Assembly (NCBI GenBank): GCA_033557465.1
Contig: CM066035.1
Coordinates: 918,912,235 to 918,976,234, forward strand
Source: Ichthyophis bannanicus
Lineage: Eukaryota > Chordata > Amphibia > Gymnophiona > Ichthyophiidae
Reading direction: 5' to 3'
DNA: 64,000 bases
Part shown: in pieces, positions 53,092-63,409 of the stretch
How positions within the stretch are numbered: position 1 is the stretch's first letter
Layout of the letters: each line of letters begins with the position of its first letter
Notes under the pieces: model-generated
What the model was told of the DNA's origin: nothing
What the model saw: only the letters and a program-made list of their open reading frames with translations
The model's database searches: none
Made by a program: the position numbers and the translations under genes

Positions 53092-54102
53092 AGAAGGTGA
53101 GGAAACCCTTAAAGGTGTTTCCCATATTCTCAGAAGAAGATCCTGCAAAGAATGATGTAAAGGAAGCATTATATTTTCCTTTTCTCCAGAAGAGCCTTGT
53201 GTAGGATCATAGCCAGGGATAGGAATAGCAATGAATGTTGCCATGTCAAGGAGAAAATTCTGAAAAGAAGGATCTCCAATGGGAACTATCCCTGGACAGG
53301 CTAAAGTTGAAGAACTAGCCTGGGCACTGGAGGATGTACTGGTCCGGTGCAGAAAAGGATCCCTAAGGGATGGATACTGGTACTGGCAGTTATGAGCTGA
53401 GACAGTCAGTACTGCATCATCCATGCCAGGTATCAACTCCAAACTAGGTATAGAAAGGAGTGACCCTGGTGAAAAAGGCATGGAAGTAGCTGGTCCCGAT
53501 GTTACTGCAGGAACCGGCATCGATACCGGTACCGGTAGCTGTGCCAGAACCGGAGGCGATACCGACATCAAAGCAGTCATCGGAGGCTGCTCAAGCGGTA
53601 CCGAGGTAACCAAAACCCCTTGGTGATTATCCTCGGTACCGCGCATCCGGAATCGGTAAGCATCGGTTCCGAGACGCGTTGGTACCCAGTCTTCCAGACT
53701 AGATATCGATTCCAGACTCAGCATCGAAGGAAGAGAGTCTATCGATGCATGTCTAGAGGGTACCGACGTCGGTGGTCGTATCGGCGGTGCTGCCGATACT
53801 GGAAAGTCAATCTGGGACGTATCGATCGGTCCCGAAGGTACCGAGAACGCCAGATGATGATCCCTGGTGAGGAGTGGATCGCTCAACACCAGTGCCGATG
53901 CCGGGGTATCGGTACCGCTCGAAGCGGATGCCACCCCCGAGCATGGCTCAGGTATGTTCTGTGAGGGGTGAGCCCCAGGAACAACCTGAAACCCCTGAAA
54001 GGCTTTGGAGACCGAAGACTCCCACCGGGGCTTTGAAGCCAATAGACTCTTGAGGGCAAGGCCGGAGCCGTCATCATGCTTGGCATGAGACCTACCACTC
54101 AA
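53092..54102 (-). pseudogene. DIRS-C gag, N-terminal half
   Basis: The open minus-strand frame starting MSGRSHAKHDDGSG and rich in Ser, Pro, Val and Thr includes PIPGYDPTQGSSGEKENIML and HSLQDLLLRIWETPL, the latter matching the DIRS gag core (LLLMWEAS in DIRS-B). The computed frame runs on into the hAT element to 52,798 but those residues are hAT sequence. Dense GGTACC and TCGAT-type motifs make the coding sequence repetitive. Confidence 0.75.
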
Positions 54103-54269
54103 GGATTGGCTAGTCTTAACAGACTGTTTGTGGGTTACCTGATCCTGTAGAGAAGAAATGGTCGGTGCCCTGACACTGGAAGGGAACTCGGTATCGAGGG
54201 AAACTCAAAATGGAAAATCTCTTCTCATAATATTGTAGCCTAATGGCTCCGGTAGAAAAAGGTCAGGAC

Positions 54270-54617
54270 CAATGTTCCCTATAACTTTCTGTAGGCTGTG
54301 TGCGCATAAAATATCAGCCGTGCAGCTTTTGAAGGAAGGTTAAATTTTTGTGCGCCACGTAACGACACTTGGAGTTATATACTTTAAAATTTGACTACAC
54401 GTCAGAATGCAGTATGTACACCACATTGATTGCACTGGAAAATATTGTAGAACTTGTGAAAACCGTAAATACACAACAACTTTTAAATTTTAAGACGTCT
54501 GTGTTGTTTTCTATCAGAATCAGAACCGTAATTTTTGTGCGCTCTGTTGTAAAGTATGTGCGCTCACTCGGCGAGGTGTGTGCGCGCGCACACGCGCACA
54601 GCTTAGAGGGAACAGTG
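54270..54617. mobile_element. hAT-type MITE, 348 bp, with 8-bp target duplication
   Basis: Starts CAATGTTCCCTATAA and ends TTAGAGGGAACAGTG (two mismatches in 15 bp of inverted terminus). It is flanked by GTCAGGAC at 54262-54269 and 54618-54625. A purine/pyrimidine alternating tract GTGTGTGCGCGCGCACACGCGCAC lies near the right end (54,577-54,600). It belongs to a different hAT family from the CAGGGGCGG elements. Confidence 0.9.
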
Positions 54618-54916
54618 GTCAGGACCCAAACAGGTTAGACACCAGTTATTGGAGTCTAAAAAGAAAACTGTACTTCCACAGTTAAGGCACTTCTTAGGAG
54701 AAGGCTCCATAATGGAGAGGCCTTAAAGGCCCAAAATGTTTAAGACAGAAACTGAGGGAAAAAAATTCCCTGAGTTTAAGAAAAAGAAAAGAAAAAACAT
54801 CGGCGGTACCGGTGGAGTCGGGGAAACAGCCGCGACCACAAGAAACAAAGAATTAAAGAAAAAAATTTTCTGCGGTGACAGGACGTCCTGCCGGCTCCGC
54901 GGAAAAACGAAAACTG

Positions 54917-55073
54917 AGGAGAGACAGTTGGAAAGGCGGGAAGGCAGCACGCAGGCGCTGAGGGATGCTCCCAAAAGCTTTCTGATTGGACGCTGGGGAG
55001 CGTTCCCGCGCAGGCTCCGTCGGTACCGACGTACCCATATGTGAAGACTCATTCCTGCTTGTTCCTGGAGATG
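54917..55073 (-). repeat. DIRS-C 5' inverted terminus
   Basis: Reverse complement of the left terminus from AACTGAGGAGAGACAGTTGG through GGGTACGTCGGTACC, then a unique outer part (CATTCCTGCTTGTTCCTGGAGAT) that is complementary to the internal region at 37143-37195. Confidence 0.88.
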
Positions 55074-55236
55074 GAGTCTTTCAAAATGGCCTTTTGATCT
55101 GTCACCTGGTGTTTACACCTATTGAAAAAGGTTTCACAGGTCTCTTGCCCCCTAGGTAGAAGGCCTCTTTGTAAAGGTCTCTAGAAGACTTTATTTGCTG
55201 CTCAAAGAGTACGGACCCCGTTTTGCCTTTTGTGCT

Positions 55237-55410
55237 AATCTATATTCTTATTTGATTTAAATTATAGCTCTTTGCTGCTGCTATTATTATTATTATGAAA
55301 TTTAAACTACAAGCTCTCTGCTGGGTTCTAAATTTAACCAGAAAGCTCTGTTCTGTGTTTTAAATTTAAACTAAAAATACTTTGTTGATGCTAGGCCCTG
55401 AGGCACTATT
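55237..55410 (-). repeat. copy of the CR1 5'UTR repeat
   Basis: TCTATATTCTTATTTGATTT...AAATTATAGCTCTTTGCTGC and ...TTTAACCAGAAAGCTCTGTT match 36,309-36,480 in the same orientation with few changes. It may be the displaced remainder of the CR1 5' end, now across DIRS-C. Confidence 0.75.
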
Positions 55411-55493
55411 TAAGCACTATGGCTGACCACTGTGGCATTTGAATATTGGCAAAGAGATGAAGGACGAAAATAAGACCAGAAATACGAAGGTTT

Positions 55494-55885
55494 CGTGGCA
55501 TATCAAAGGCGGGGCAGTAGGGGCAGTCTGCCCCGGGTACAGTGGCTATAGTCTATGCCCCACACTATGGCAATGGCAGCCCTCACCTCTGCATGTGGCA
55601 AACATACTTTAACTTGTTTGCTAGACTGACGCGCTGCCTCCACTCCAGGTCCAATGCTGTTATGTCCTGAAGTCTCACAATAGCAGCCGCATTGAGAGAC
55701 TTTGGCCTGGGAGAGAACCACCACTGGGCCTGGAACAGACGCAGCACAGCAAGCCAGCAAAAAAGTCAAAGTAAGTCTGTCGAGCAAGCACACGCATGCA
55801 GGGGAGTGCTGTAGGGTGGGTGCCATCGTGGGGTGGATGCTAAGATGATCCGCTCCAAGTGTTTAATAGGCTAGGTACACCACTG
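55494..55885 (-). mobile_element. probable decayed hAT element
   Basis: On the minus strand it starts CAGTGGTGTACCTAGCC (55885) and ends near GGGGCAGACTGCCCC...GCATATCAAAGGCGGGG-type sequence at the left, closing with TGCCACG. The CAGTGG(C/T)GTACCTAG start is a widespread hAT terminus. No clear 8-bp duplication remains. Confidence 0.5.
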
Positions 55886-56279
55886 CCAACCTCTGAAAAT
55901 ATTTTACTGAAAATTGTTGCATTGTAGAATAAAATGTAGACCAGACGTTCAGCAGGTAACCAAGGAGATGGGAGAGAGAGAGGTGATACATGGGGAGTGG
56001 GGGGAAGACACTTTCCCTTTCCTGCTGCAATACCTATGAATAGGAGGCGTATTGGTGGTGTCCCTCCCCCCCTCCAGGATGGTGTGCCCCCACAGACAGG
56101 GAAGAGGGACAAATGCAATTACTGGCCCCCAAGCACTCTGAAGACCCACAATCTGTCACTGCTAGTTTAGATGATCCCTCTCCCATTCCAGAGCGCTTGA
56201 ACTATCACCAGCAAACAAAGACCATCATCCATTCTTAAAAGGGTTGTGTCAACAGCACACCAGCCTGTCTTTCCATTTA
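55886..56279. other. no recognisable gene or repeat
   Basis: No motif or repeat terminus recognised. It lies downstream of the host gene and right of the transposon block. Confidence 0.45.
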
Positions 56280-57456
56280 CTGAACAGTTTTATTGCCTTT
56301 TTAAGAAAATCTTTTTGGAAAATATAAATACAAAGGCAGGAGAATTGTACTTACAAAGTTAAAACACTGTTCTCAAACGTGAAGCACACACATTTCAGAG
56401 AAAAAAAATAGTTTATGTACAATCTCAAGCAGCAAATGTACTTTTATATGTTACAGCTGTCCATATCTTACAAGGTACAGAAAACAAATTAATTCAGAAT
56501 CTTCTTCTTAAATAAAGAGCATAAAATGTTTAAGCCTATACAAACAATCCGATTGTGTGTGAAAACTAAATCCACGAGGTTTTTAAATTAGGATACAAAA
56601 GTTCAAACAATTAGTTGGCAGATATATGATTTTTTTTCTTTTCATTTATATTACAAACTGCTCTTTTCTAGGCAATAGTCCTTTACCTGTCCAAAGCAGG
56701 TAATTCTGTAAACATAAACTGTTCCTGAAGTGCTTTCGCAAGTCTGGTCTTCCAAGCAGATCACAAGGCTCCGATCGCGGCCCTGCCTCCACAGAAGAAT
56801 TCTCACAGAAGCAGCAACATTGCCAATGTGATTTTTCTTTAAATTAAAAATAAAGTATTCCACATAAAAACAAACTTATCCCCAAGTATATGCAAATGAG
56901 AAAGTGAGGAAAGTCTTTAATAACTGTTATGTAGAAAAAGATTTAAGAGCTGACATTTCTCTTGATTTATTTTTTTTTTTAAATAGCATTTCTTCTGAAG
57001 TTCCTGCCCGGAATTTAGTCTTCTGCAGATGAATCATACTGTTATGTTTAACAGTGTCCTTTCTTTACAGAAACTGTCGTGAGCACACATACATAGGGGA
57101 AGGACAGTGCCCCTGCTGGGGGCAGGACGCCAGCCCCCGCTCGATGGGAAGGGTGGAGGACTGTCCAGAAGACGGAAATGGTTCAACACCCTGCAGGTTT
57201 TTATTTCCCTCTTTTTTTCTGAGTGCCCTGGATCATCAATGGATCACCCATGAAATAGCTCCCTACTGGTGATCCAGGGCATGACAAAAATTGGACAGAA
57301 CATGATTGAGCCCATGGGCCGAGCTGTCTTTTCATTTCCTAGCTAATTCCACAGGAACCACGTTTTTGTCTCTAAACTAGGAAACACACAGTTCCGTCCT
57401 GGTGTTGTAAGGGTCAGAACACTGGAATCCTGCCACACAGAGCCGGCTGGAGCAGG
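56280..57456 (-). other. probable 3'UTR of the BCOR-family gene
   Basis: AT-rich and free of recognisable transposons, directly after the stop codon. Minus-strand AATAAA signals are at 57200-57205, 56966-56971 and 56288-56293. The most distal one, followed by sequence reading ACTGTTCAG, is a plausible transcript end. Extent is inferred from composition and signals only. Confidence 0.5.
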
Positions 57457-57751
57457 TCACCAGCTGGCTGCAGGGCCAGGCTCATCTTCCGGATGCAGCC
57501 ACTCCAGCGATGACCCCAGTAACACTTGCAGCTCATGTGTGAGCTTCACCAGCTCCACTGGCTCCTTGCTGTCTGGGCTGAACGCCTCAAGTTCCCTTGG
57601 AGAGGAGAACAGCTGACTCAGGGACACCTGCTTGTAGAACTCAGCCTCCGTGATGGTGGCAACATCCAGACCAGGGAAGCCACAGCAGAACGTATGAGGT
57701 GACATCCTGAGCCGCTTTACCACGTCCGAAAGCAGCAGCCAATTCCGGGGG
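57457..57751 (-). CDS. BCOR: BCOR-family corepressor, last coding exon (PUFD domain)
   Basis: Starts after the acceptor TTGCAG with a single C that completes a Gly codon (phase 2). It codes for [48 protein letters not shown] and [13 protein letters not shown] and stops with TGA (57457-57459). This is the C-terminal PUFD domain that binds the RAWUL domain of PCGF1 in the non-canonical PRC1.1 complex, in the nucleus. The end, EWLHPED-x-W, resembles BCOR rather than BCORL1 as I remember them. The stretch [15 protein letters not shown] differs notably from the strongly conserved vertebrate BCOR sequence. Confidence 0.88.
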
Positions 57752-58109
57752 CTGCAATGGGGAATAAGGAAAAATTAAAGCTGGTATGTATCAGAGTACA
57801 AGCCAGAACTACCAACACTGCTTATCAGAGAAGGAAATCAGATCCCCCACTAGGCACATTACATAAGCACAGAATCTGGAATCTTTCAGCACACACTGAA
57901 TATCGACTGTTTACTAACCTATCTACATTTTCACAAAAAGCAGTAGTTCAGTGCTTTTCATCATCTTGAAAAACTTTGCCAGATACTGAACATCTTTTGT
58001 CCTCTGGGACAAGGGAATAATAAAAGACAGATGCTCCTTGGCATGATCTGAAGGTTATATCTTAACTCTGTTACCCCATCCCATCTCAAAACTCAATCCC
58101 AGTGCAAGG

Positions 58110-58281
58110 CAGGGCTGGTCCCAGAGCTCGTTCAAGGTGTTGGTGCCCCCCCCACCAGGCTTTCAGAATCCATTGTTTAGCTTTGAATTCCCTGCTCTTT
58201 ACCAGTGCTGCCGCCCCCCTCCCCCTTAAAGCTGCCGCCCTCAGCAACCTTCTAATTTGCCTAATGGTTGCGCCAGCCCTA
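58110..58281. mobile_element. decayed hAT MITE in the BCOR intron
   Basis: Starts CAGGGCTGGTCCC and ends GCGCCAGCCCTA. The flanks GTGCAAGG (58102-58109) and GCACAAGG (58282-58289) are an 8-bp duplication with two changes. In reverse orientation its interior (CAACCATTAGGCAAATTAG, GGCGGCA) resembles the MITE at 1383-1565. Confidence 0.8.
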
Positions 58282-58385
58282 GCACAAGGACAGGATCCTG
58301 ATAGGACAATGTACATCATTTATCTCTCACCCTCCGTATTTCCCAGGCAACCCAGCTCACTGATCAGCTTCACACAAACTCGTAC

Positions 58386-58530
58386 CCCTGAGAGAGAGAC
58401 ACTTGGATGTTGTAGCAAGGCAAGAGGGGGCTGTCTGAAAACTCAAACTCAAAGACATCGCTGCAGCCATCTTCATCCTCCGGACCAGGGGGATCAGCCA
58501 GAATATCAAATCCAGATTCCTCCTTCGGCT
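58386..58530 (-). CDS. BCOR: BCOR-family corepressor, exon joining linker to PUFD
   Basis: Acceptor TTCTCCTCAG at 58540-58531, exon starting AG. The donor is GG|GTACGAG. It encodes [43 protein letters not shown]. The acidic linker and the LPCYNIQVS start of PUFD are conserved family features. It begins in phase 1 and ends in phase 2, which match the neighbouring exons exactly. Confidence 0.9.
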
Positions 58531-58785
58531 CTGAGGAGAATAAGAAAGTAAATAAATAAAATCCAGCCTGAAGGCAGAAGACACTTTCAATGACACTCGA
58601 TGTTTCGGCAGAAGCAGTAGCTCCTGTTATTTTCATGTAAACGGTACAGAATCCTAACAGTAATGATGGTCCCAGAGAAAACGGGAATCCTTACAGGTTG
58701 CGATTCTTTTTTATTGGCCCAACATAAGAATAGTGGGCGTTCAAGAGCACACGAAAGTCTTGTTTGCAGGATGCACTGTACTCAC

Positions 58786-58863
58786 CGCACACAGAACTAC
58801 CATAGAAGTCCCAGCACACCCCAGGATCATCGGCACTCCGGCCATGAAGGTCGGTCAGATATT
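58786..58863 (-). CDS. BCOR: BCOR-family corepressor, 78-bp linker exon
   Basis: Acceptor CTTAG then AATATCTG, donor TGTGCG|GTGAGT. It encodes (E)YLTDLHGRSADDPGVCWDF and YGSSVC, the short linker after the ankyrin repeats. WDFYGSSVC is as in BCOR from memory. DDPGV resembles the corresponding BCORL1 segment, so the exon has features of both paralogs. Confidence 0.88.
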
Positions 58864-60148
58864 CTAAGAAAAGGAAGAGGAACAGACGCACAGCTCAGAA
58901 CAAACCCTCGTCTGAATAACGAGGCCCATGTTCAGCCCAGCAGAATCCTCAGCATGCAGCGCTATTCCGCATTTACAGGATTCTTAAAAGCAGACTGGAG
59001 CACACACTACAATCATTAATTCAGAGTTAAAAAAGCTTTTCAGAGCAGAGTCTTCCATGCTGAGATCAGAAAGTTCCTAGGAGGAAGACGGGGCAACGAA
59101 GGTTGCTTTTAATCTTCTGATAGATGTTGAAGCTAGGGAGGATTAAGAAGGGAAGCATTAAAGAAATTTCCGTTTCTGGTCATAAAGAAGAGAGTCAAAA
59201 TATGGGAAACTGGGCAATGCAGGAGGAGAAAAAGGGAGGACTAGGACAGGACAGGAAAGGGACTTCCCAAGGTCATACGAAGCCAGGACAGGAAAGGGAT
59301 TTCAGTTTGGGAGTTCTTAAGAACCAGTGCTAGGTTTCAGGATATCCACAGATGTACTGTATTTGCATATAAGATTCCAGTTACTCTGCAGGAAAACCAG
59401 TCTCATTTGTGGGTAGTGAGGCCTGAACTTGCCTATCCCTATTCCAGAGCACGATCACAATGCTACCTGCTAGCCTGGCGCAGAGGGCAATGGAGACAGA
59501 GAGAGATAAAAAGGAAGTGAGCACATGCATTCAGCTCTCTGCCAGGGGGAAACCGGAGGGCCCAAGAGACTAACTGGCAAGGGAGCTAAGGAAAGCTGCC
59601 ATCGTGGCTCACTTGTCCAGTCATCGAAGGGGTTTACAGATGTTTTCAACTCAAATCTTCCCAACTGCAAAGAATATCCGTATAGTTTGTACTAAAGTCA
59701 CTAAAAAAACCTTACCCCCCCCCCCCCCCCCAAAAAAAGAATCCTCTAATTCCAGATCATTTTTATAAGGCATTTAATGACATCCAGAAAGCAACTTCAA
59801 AGTGGAATGGTACAAGCACTGCAGGCAAGTAAAATAAAAACTGGCAAATTCTGGATGTACTCAGCAAGGTGCAGAACCAGTAAGAATCCATGAAAAAAGA
59901 CAGTGATGCCTTTTACACAAACCCATGAATTTCTAACTACAGATCTGCCCAATGCATGTTCCTCCGAGGACTGTTCCAGAGCACTAGCACGTAGCAGTAT
60001 TAACTTGAAAGGGGCGAGAGGTTATTTGTCATTCCCTAAGAAGCTCCCATGTTGCAGGGTTTTGTAGAAGGTGACGGCCCCATGGACAAAGGACTCCAAC
60101 TCCAGTGGTCCTTGTCCTCAGCCCAGCAGAACCAAGAGAAGCACACAC
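58864..60148 (-). other. BCOR-family intron
   Basis: Bounded by the GT donor after 60149 and the AG acceptor before 58863. Contains a poly(C)/poly(A) run at 59,711-59,739 and repeat-like SINE/MITE fragments at about 59,210-59,440 (GGATATCCACAGATG). No other coding sequence seen. Confidence 0.7.
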
Positions 60149-60294
60149 CTGTGAGAAAAGCTTCCATGAGCTCGCTGTGCGTCATCTTCGCAATCGTCCT
60201 TCCAGAGTAGGTAGCGAGGGTTGGATCAGCACCATAAGAAAGCACCAAACGGACTATCTCCAAGTGATCGTTCTCCACTGCATCATGGATTGGC
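60149..60294 (-). CDS. BCOR: BCOR-family corepressor, ankyrin-repeat exon
   Basis: Acceptor CTGCAG then G (completing Arg), donor ACAG|GTGTGTG. It encodes [18 protein letters not shown] and [30 protein letters not shown]. It contains the last ankyrin repeat and its capping helix. The LATYSGRT segment is nearly invariant in this family. The first and last codons are split in agreement with both flanking exons. Confidence 0.92.
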
Positions 60295-60429
60295 CTGCAG
60301 GAGAGAGTGCTCAGAGGTCAGTGTGGTGATTCGCAAGGCGTCTGCATTTAGTTCAAGCCTTTTTCAGTAGTAGCACAAGCTGAGTTACATTCAGGTATTT
60401 TCCCTGTCCCTAACTTTGTACCTGAGGCA

Positions 60430-60695
60430 ATAAGGGAAAGCATTAAAGGGTGGCAAACAGGGCACTTGCCTCGGTCTCCATGCCAGAGGAGGCCTAAACT
60501 CTACCTTAAACTGAAGGAGGCGTAGCCTGCAGGTGGGCTTTGGGGACCCTCACCAGTTTCTGCCCTAGATCTGGAGGCAGTGAAGAATAAAGAGACTTGC
60601 CCTAGGTCACAAGGACCAACAGTGGGATTTGAACTTTGACCTCCCTGGTTCTCAGCCCACTGCTCTAACCACTCTAAGCTACTCCTCCGCAGCCT
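60430..60695 (-). repeat. tRNA-derived SINE in the BCOR intron
   Basis: On the minus strand: A box TAGCTTAGAGTGGTTAGAGCA, B box AGTTCAAATCCCACT, then GACCTAGGGCAAGTCTCTTTA, a MIR-like core. The 3' part ends near GCCTCAGGTACAAA. More decayed than the other SINE family in this window. Confidence 0.7.
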
Positions 60696-61682
60696 ATATG
60701 GAGTATGTTGGCATGAAAATTCTCCTGGAGACCAAATCAACCAAATCTTCTCTGTACGTTTCTATAACACATTGTGCACCGGACAGTCCCTAATCTAATC
60801 TACAGCACAGCAGGAACTAAGCTGCATATACTGAAGTCTTGTATCTGGAATTATTATGCCACATGGCCCTAGCATCCCACAGCGGCCCATGAGACAGCAT
60901 GGCCCTGACAGAACTTCATTTCCTCCCACTCACAGGCAGGGAGACAAAACCTCAGCGTAAGCGACAGTTATTGCACACATAAATGCGTTTGTGCACACAT
61001 CCAGAATAGCCACAACAAATACAGAGACAGCAATCAGTGCAACAGTGGAGTTCTCCAGATATTCTAGTTACAGAGTATGGGGGGGGGGGTGAGGGGGGGC
61101 TAGGCTAGTCCATCCTAAGTTAGAGCTCTTGCAACTGCAGGGGGCTCACATCCATGGGACTTGTGAGGAATAGGAGAGAATAGATGTCAGTGACTGTGCA
61201 GCAGTAGAGTGAAGCGTATGTGCTATTTAGCTGAAAAGAAGACAGCAACAGGCGGGCATCATCAGATGACTCATGCATGGGCAAAAGGAAGGGGCGCATA
61301 GGACGGGCAGCAGTGGTGGTATCCTGCACCACACAGCTCAATAGGAGAGATGAGCCCATCAGAATTAATCATGTGGTCAGGTGGAGCTGGTTCTGATGGG
61401 AGGGTAGCAATACTGCACTACGAAAAGATCAGGAGGCCAGGAAGAAAAGTGACATGTGGTAAGAGCAGGATGTGCTCCCTGGCTGGGTGAAGAGATGGAG
61501 AGGGCAGCAGAGAGAATTAAACATGGTGCCTCAAAATGATTTCTGGAGGGAAACCACACAAGAGAGTTGAGTAGCCCTAAAAACAAGCAGCTCACATACA
61601 CAACGGTAGATTCTGATCAGTGTTTAGCGGGGATGGATGTCCAGTTCAGACATCCATCCCTGCTAAATGCCAGGGTGCCAAT

Positions 61683-61977
61683 TTATTTATTTAGACAGTT
61701 TTGTATACCACCTTATCCTTCAATCAAAGTGGTCATAACAGAATTGGGGATATATTTAATACAAGGGGATATGAGACACATACACTAATACTTACAGGGA
61801 ACATGGGCAATGGAGGGTTAAGTGGCTTGCCCAAGATCACAAGGAGCACCTGTGGGACTAGAAACCCCAGTCCTTCTGGTCCAAGGTTGCTGTCCTCTAG
61901 TGGGATTTGAACCCTGATCTTCTGGCCTGAAGTACCTTGCCCCAGTCACTAGGCCACTCCTCCACTCCACTATGTGG
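61683..61977 (-). repeat. tRNA-derived SINE (same family as 17.93 kb)
   Basis: Minus strand: GTGGAGTGGAGGAGTGGCCTAGTG, B box GGGTTCAAATCCCACT, CTAGAGGACAGCAACCTTGG and CTTGGGCAAGCCACTTAACCC are nearly identical to 17927-18080. The 3' end (GGTGGTATACAAAACTGTCTAAATAAATAAAT) is of a different L2-like type. Confidence 0.8.
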
Positions 61978-62753
61978 TGCCAATTCCGCAAACAGAGCTC
62001 TCCACATGTACAGGCAAGATCTGTGGGGAGCTCTGTTCCTGGGGGGGGGGGGGGGCTGTAGGAGGCAGGAACCTGACCCCAGACATATAGGTGGAGTAAG
62101 TCCCTTTAGACAGCAGCAAAGGACAGATCCAGGTCTGGACAGTGAGGTAAGCGGGTGCAGGGGGTTCCCCACAGCCCGACCCTGGTCACGGCAGGCCCGA
62201 TTGGAGGTTGGGCGGTGAGGAAAGCAACTTAGCTGTGACTGCCGGGTATCGTGATTCCTGCATTGAGCCGTGGTGCCATAGCAACAGGACACCAAGGCAC
62301 CACGGCTCCATGCAGAAGCCTGGCTGAGCTAGCCGGGTAAGTGGCTGGATGTCCTGGGTGCCTGAATCAGGCACGTCCTGGATGTCCAAGCCCTATGCCG
62401 CAATTCTGCTCCCACGGGGCTGTCCAGGCCTCACAGAGCAGAATCGGGTGCATCTCCAGCTGTCCAGATATTTGGAAGTCCGGACAGCTCGGACATGCAC
62501 CTACAGAATTAGCCTCAAACTATGCAGCAATGGAGATTCAAAAGAGGAGACATGACAGCACAAGGGGACTGTACGAAGAATCCAAAAGGAGAAGCCAGAA
62601 AGTACACATGAGCTGCTCTAGGAATTGCAACAGGGGAGGTGCAACAACATCCAAGTGCAGTTCTAGAAACCCCAACTAGGCAAGTATGACAGCATCCCAG
62701 GGCTGCTCTAGGACCCCAGCTGGAGAAGTATGACAAAACAGAAGGTACCTCAC

Positions 62754-62920
62754 CTGGTCCCATCCTGAGCACTGCAGTTCACATCTGCCCCATGCTCCAG
62801 TAGATGGCGTGCAATGCTCAGCCAACCCCGGGCACAGGCCTCATGTAGGGCACAGTATCCTGCATTGTCACGATGATTCACGTCACACACCTTGCTCTCC
62901 AAACAGTACAGGACCACCTC
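62754..62920 (-). CDS. BCOR: BCOR-family corepressor, ankyrin-repeat exon
   Basis: Acceptor TTCTTTACAG, donor ACCAG|GTGAGGT. It encodes [37 protein letters not shown] and [18 protein letters not shown], covering the end of one ankyrin repeat and the next whole repeat. It starts in phase 0. No upstream exon is visible to 64,000, so the rest of the gene lies farther on the minus strand outside the window. Confidence 0.92.
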
Positions 62921-63099
62921 CTGTAAAGAAATAGGCAACAGTTGTTGGTCTGGCAACACTTCCCACCTTGGGACCCTGGCTCCCCTCGTCTGAAATTCCC
63001 TTCTGCTGCAGTTGCAAATGATCAGGCAGGAGGTAAAAACAGAGACGTTTCTTCTTCACACAATTCAGAGTTAAACTTCCTCGGGACTTTGCAACAACA

Positions 63100-63182
63100 G
63101 ATCATTTTATTTATTTAAATCTTTTTTATACCGCACTCTTTGGTATCAGCGCGGTTTCCAATACCACTAATTCCAAAAAGGC
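63100..63182 (-). repeat. L2/SINE 3' tail fragment
   Basis: ATTTATTTAAATCTTTTTTATACCGCACTC...GCGCGGTTT on the plus strand is the reverse complement of the L2-type terminus (AAACCGCGC...GTGCGGTATA...AATAAAT). Confidence 0.7.
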
Positions 63183-63409
63183 ATTAGACTACTTTCTAAG
63201 AGGCAGATTAGGCATAGGTGTCACGTTGCTTGCAATGCACGCCTAAACAATGATAGCCAACGATGGGAAAGTGCAAGAGGACATAGATGAGGAAAAGCCT
63301 GCACAGCGTCTTCCGTATTCCAGCTACACCTCACTTGCTCATCCGAGTACAGTGGTTAAACTGGGATCTTTAGTCCCACCAATATTCGCACTTAGATATC
63401 CTTATTCAA

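Larger units (their letters stand above)
36838..55073 (-). mobile_element. DIRS-C: DIRS-like element with both inverted termini, carrying four nested insertions
   Basis: The left terminus (36877-37012) is the reverse complement of the right terminus (about 54917-55051), including GGGTACGTCGGTACCGACGG. The internal complementary region at 37143-37195 (CTCCAGGAACAAGCAGGAATG...) matches the extreme right end. Native segments are 36838-38935, 48496-49864, 53092-54269 and 54618-55073. Gag is recognisable. I find no RT, RNase H or YR motif in the remaining native sequence, so this may be a deletion derivative that moved in trans. Confidence 0.85.
60295..62753 (-). other. BCOR-family intron
   Basis: Holds the two SINEs, poly(G) runs at 61,080 and 62,041, and otherwise unassigned sequence. 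No additional exon was found that keeps the phase or matches the ankyrin region. Confidence 0.7.

Noticed and set aside
57224..57281. Short inverted repeat GCCCTGGATCA / GGTGATCCAGGGC as a terminator or RNA element
   Set aside because: Short arms separated by about 30 nt in a likely 3'UTR; no known element matches and chance is likely.
62186..62389. Open frames between the two BCOR ankyrin exons as an extra exon
   Set aside because: The flanking exons already join in phase with the expected protein sequence, and these frames have no ankyrin similarity or splice sites.
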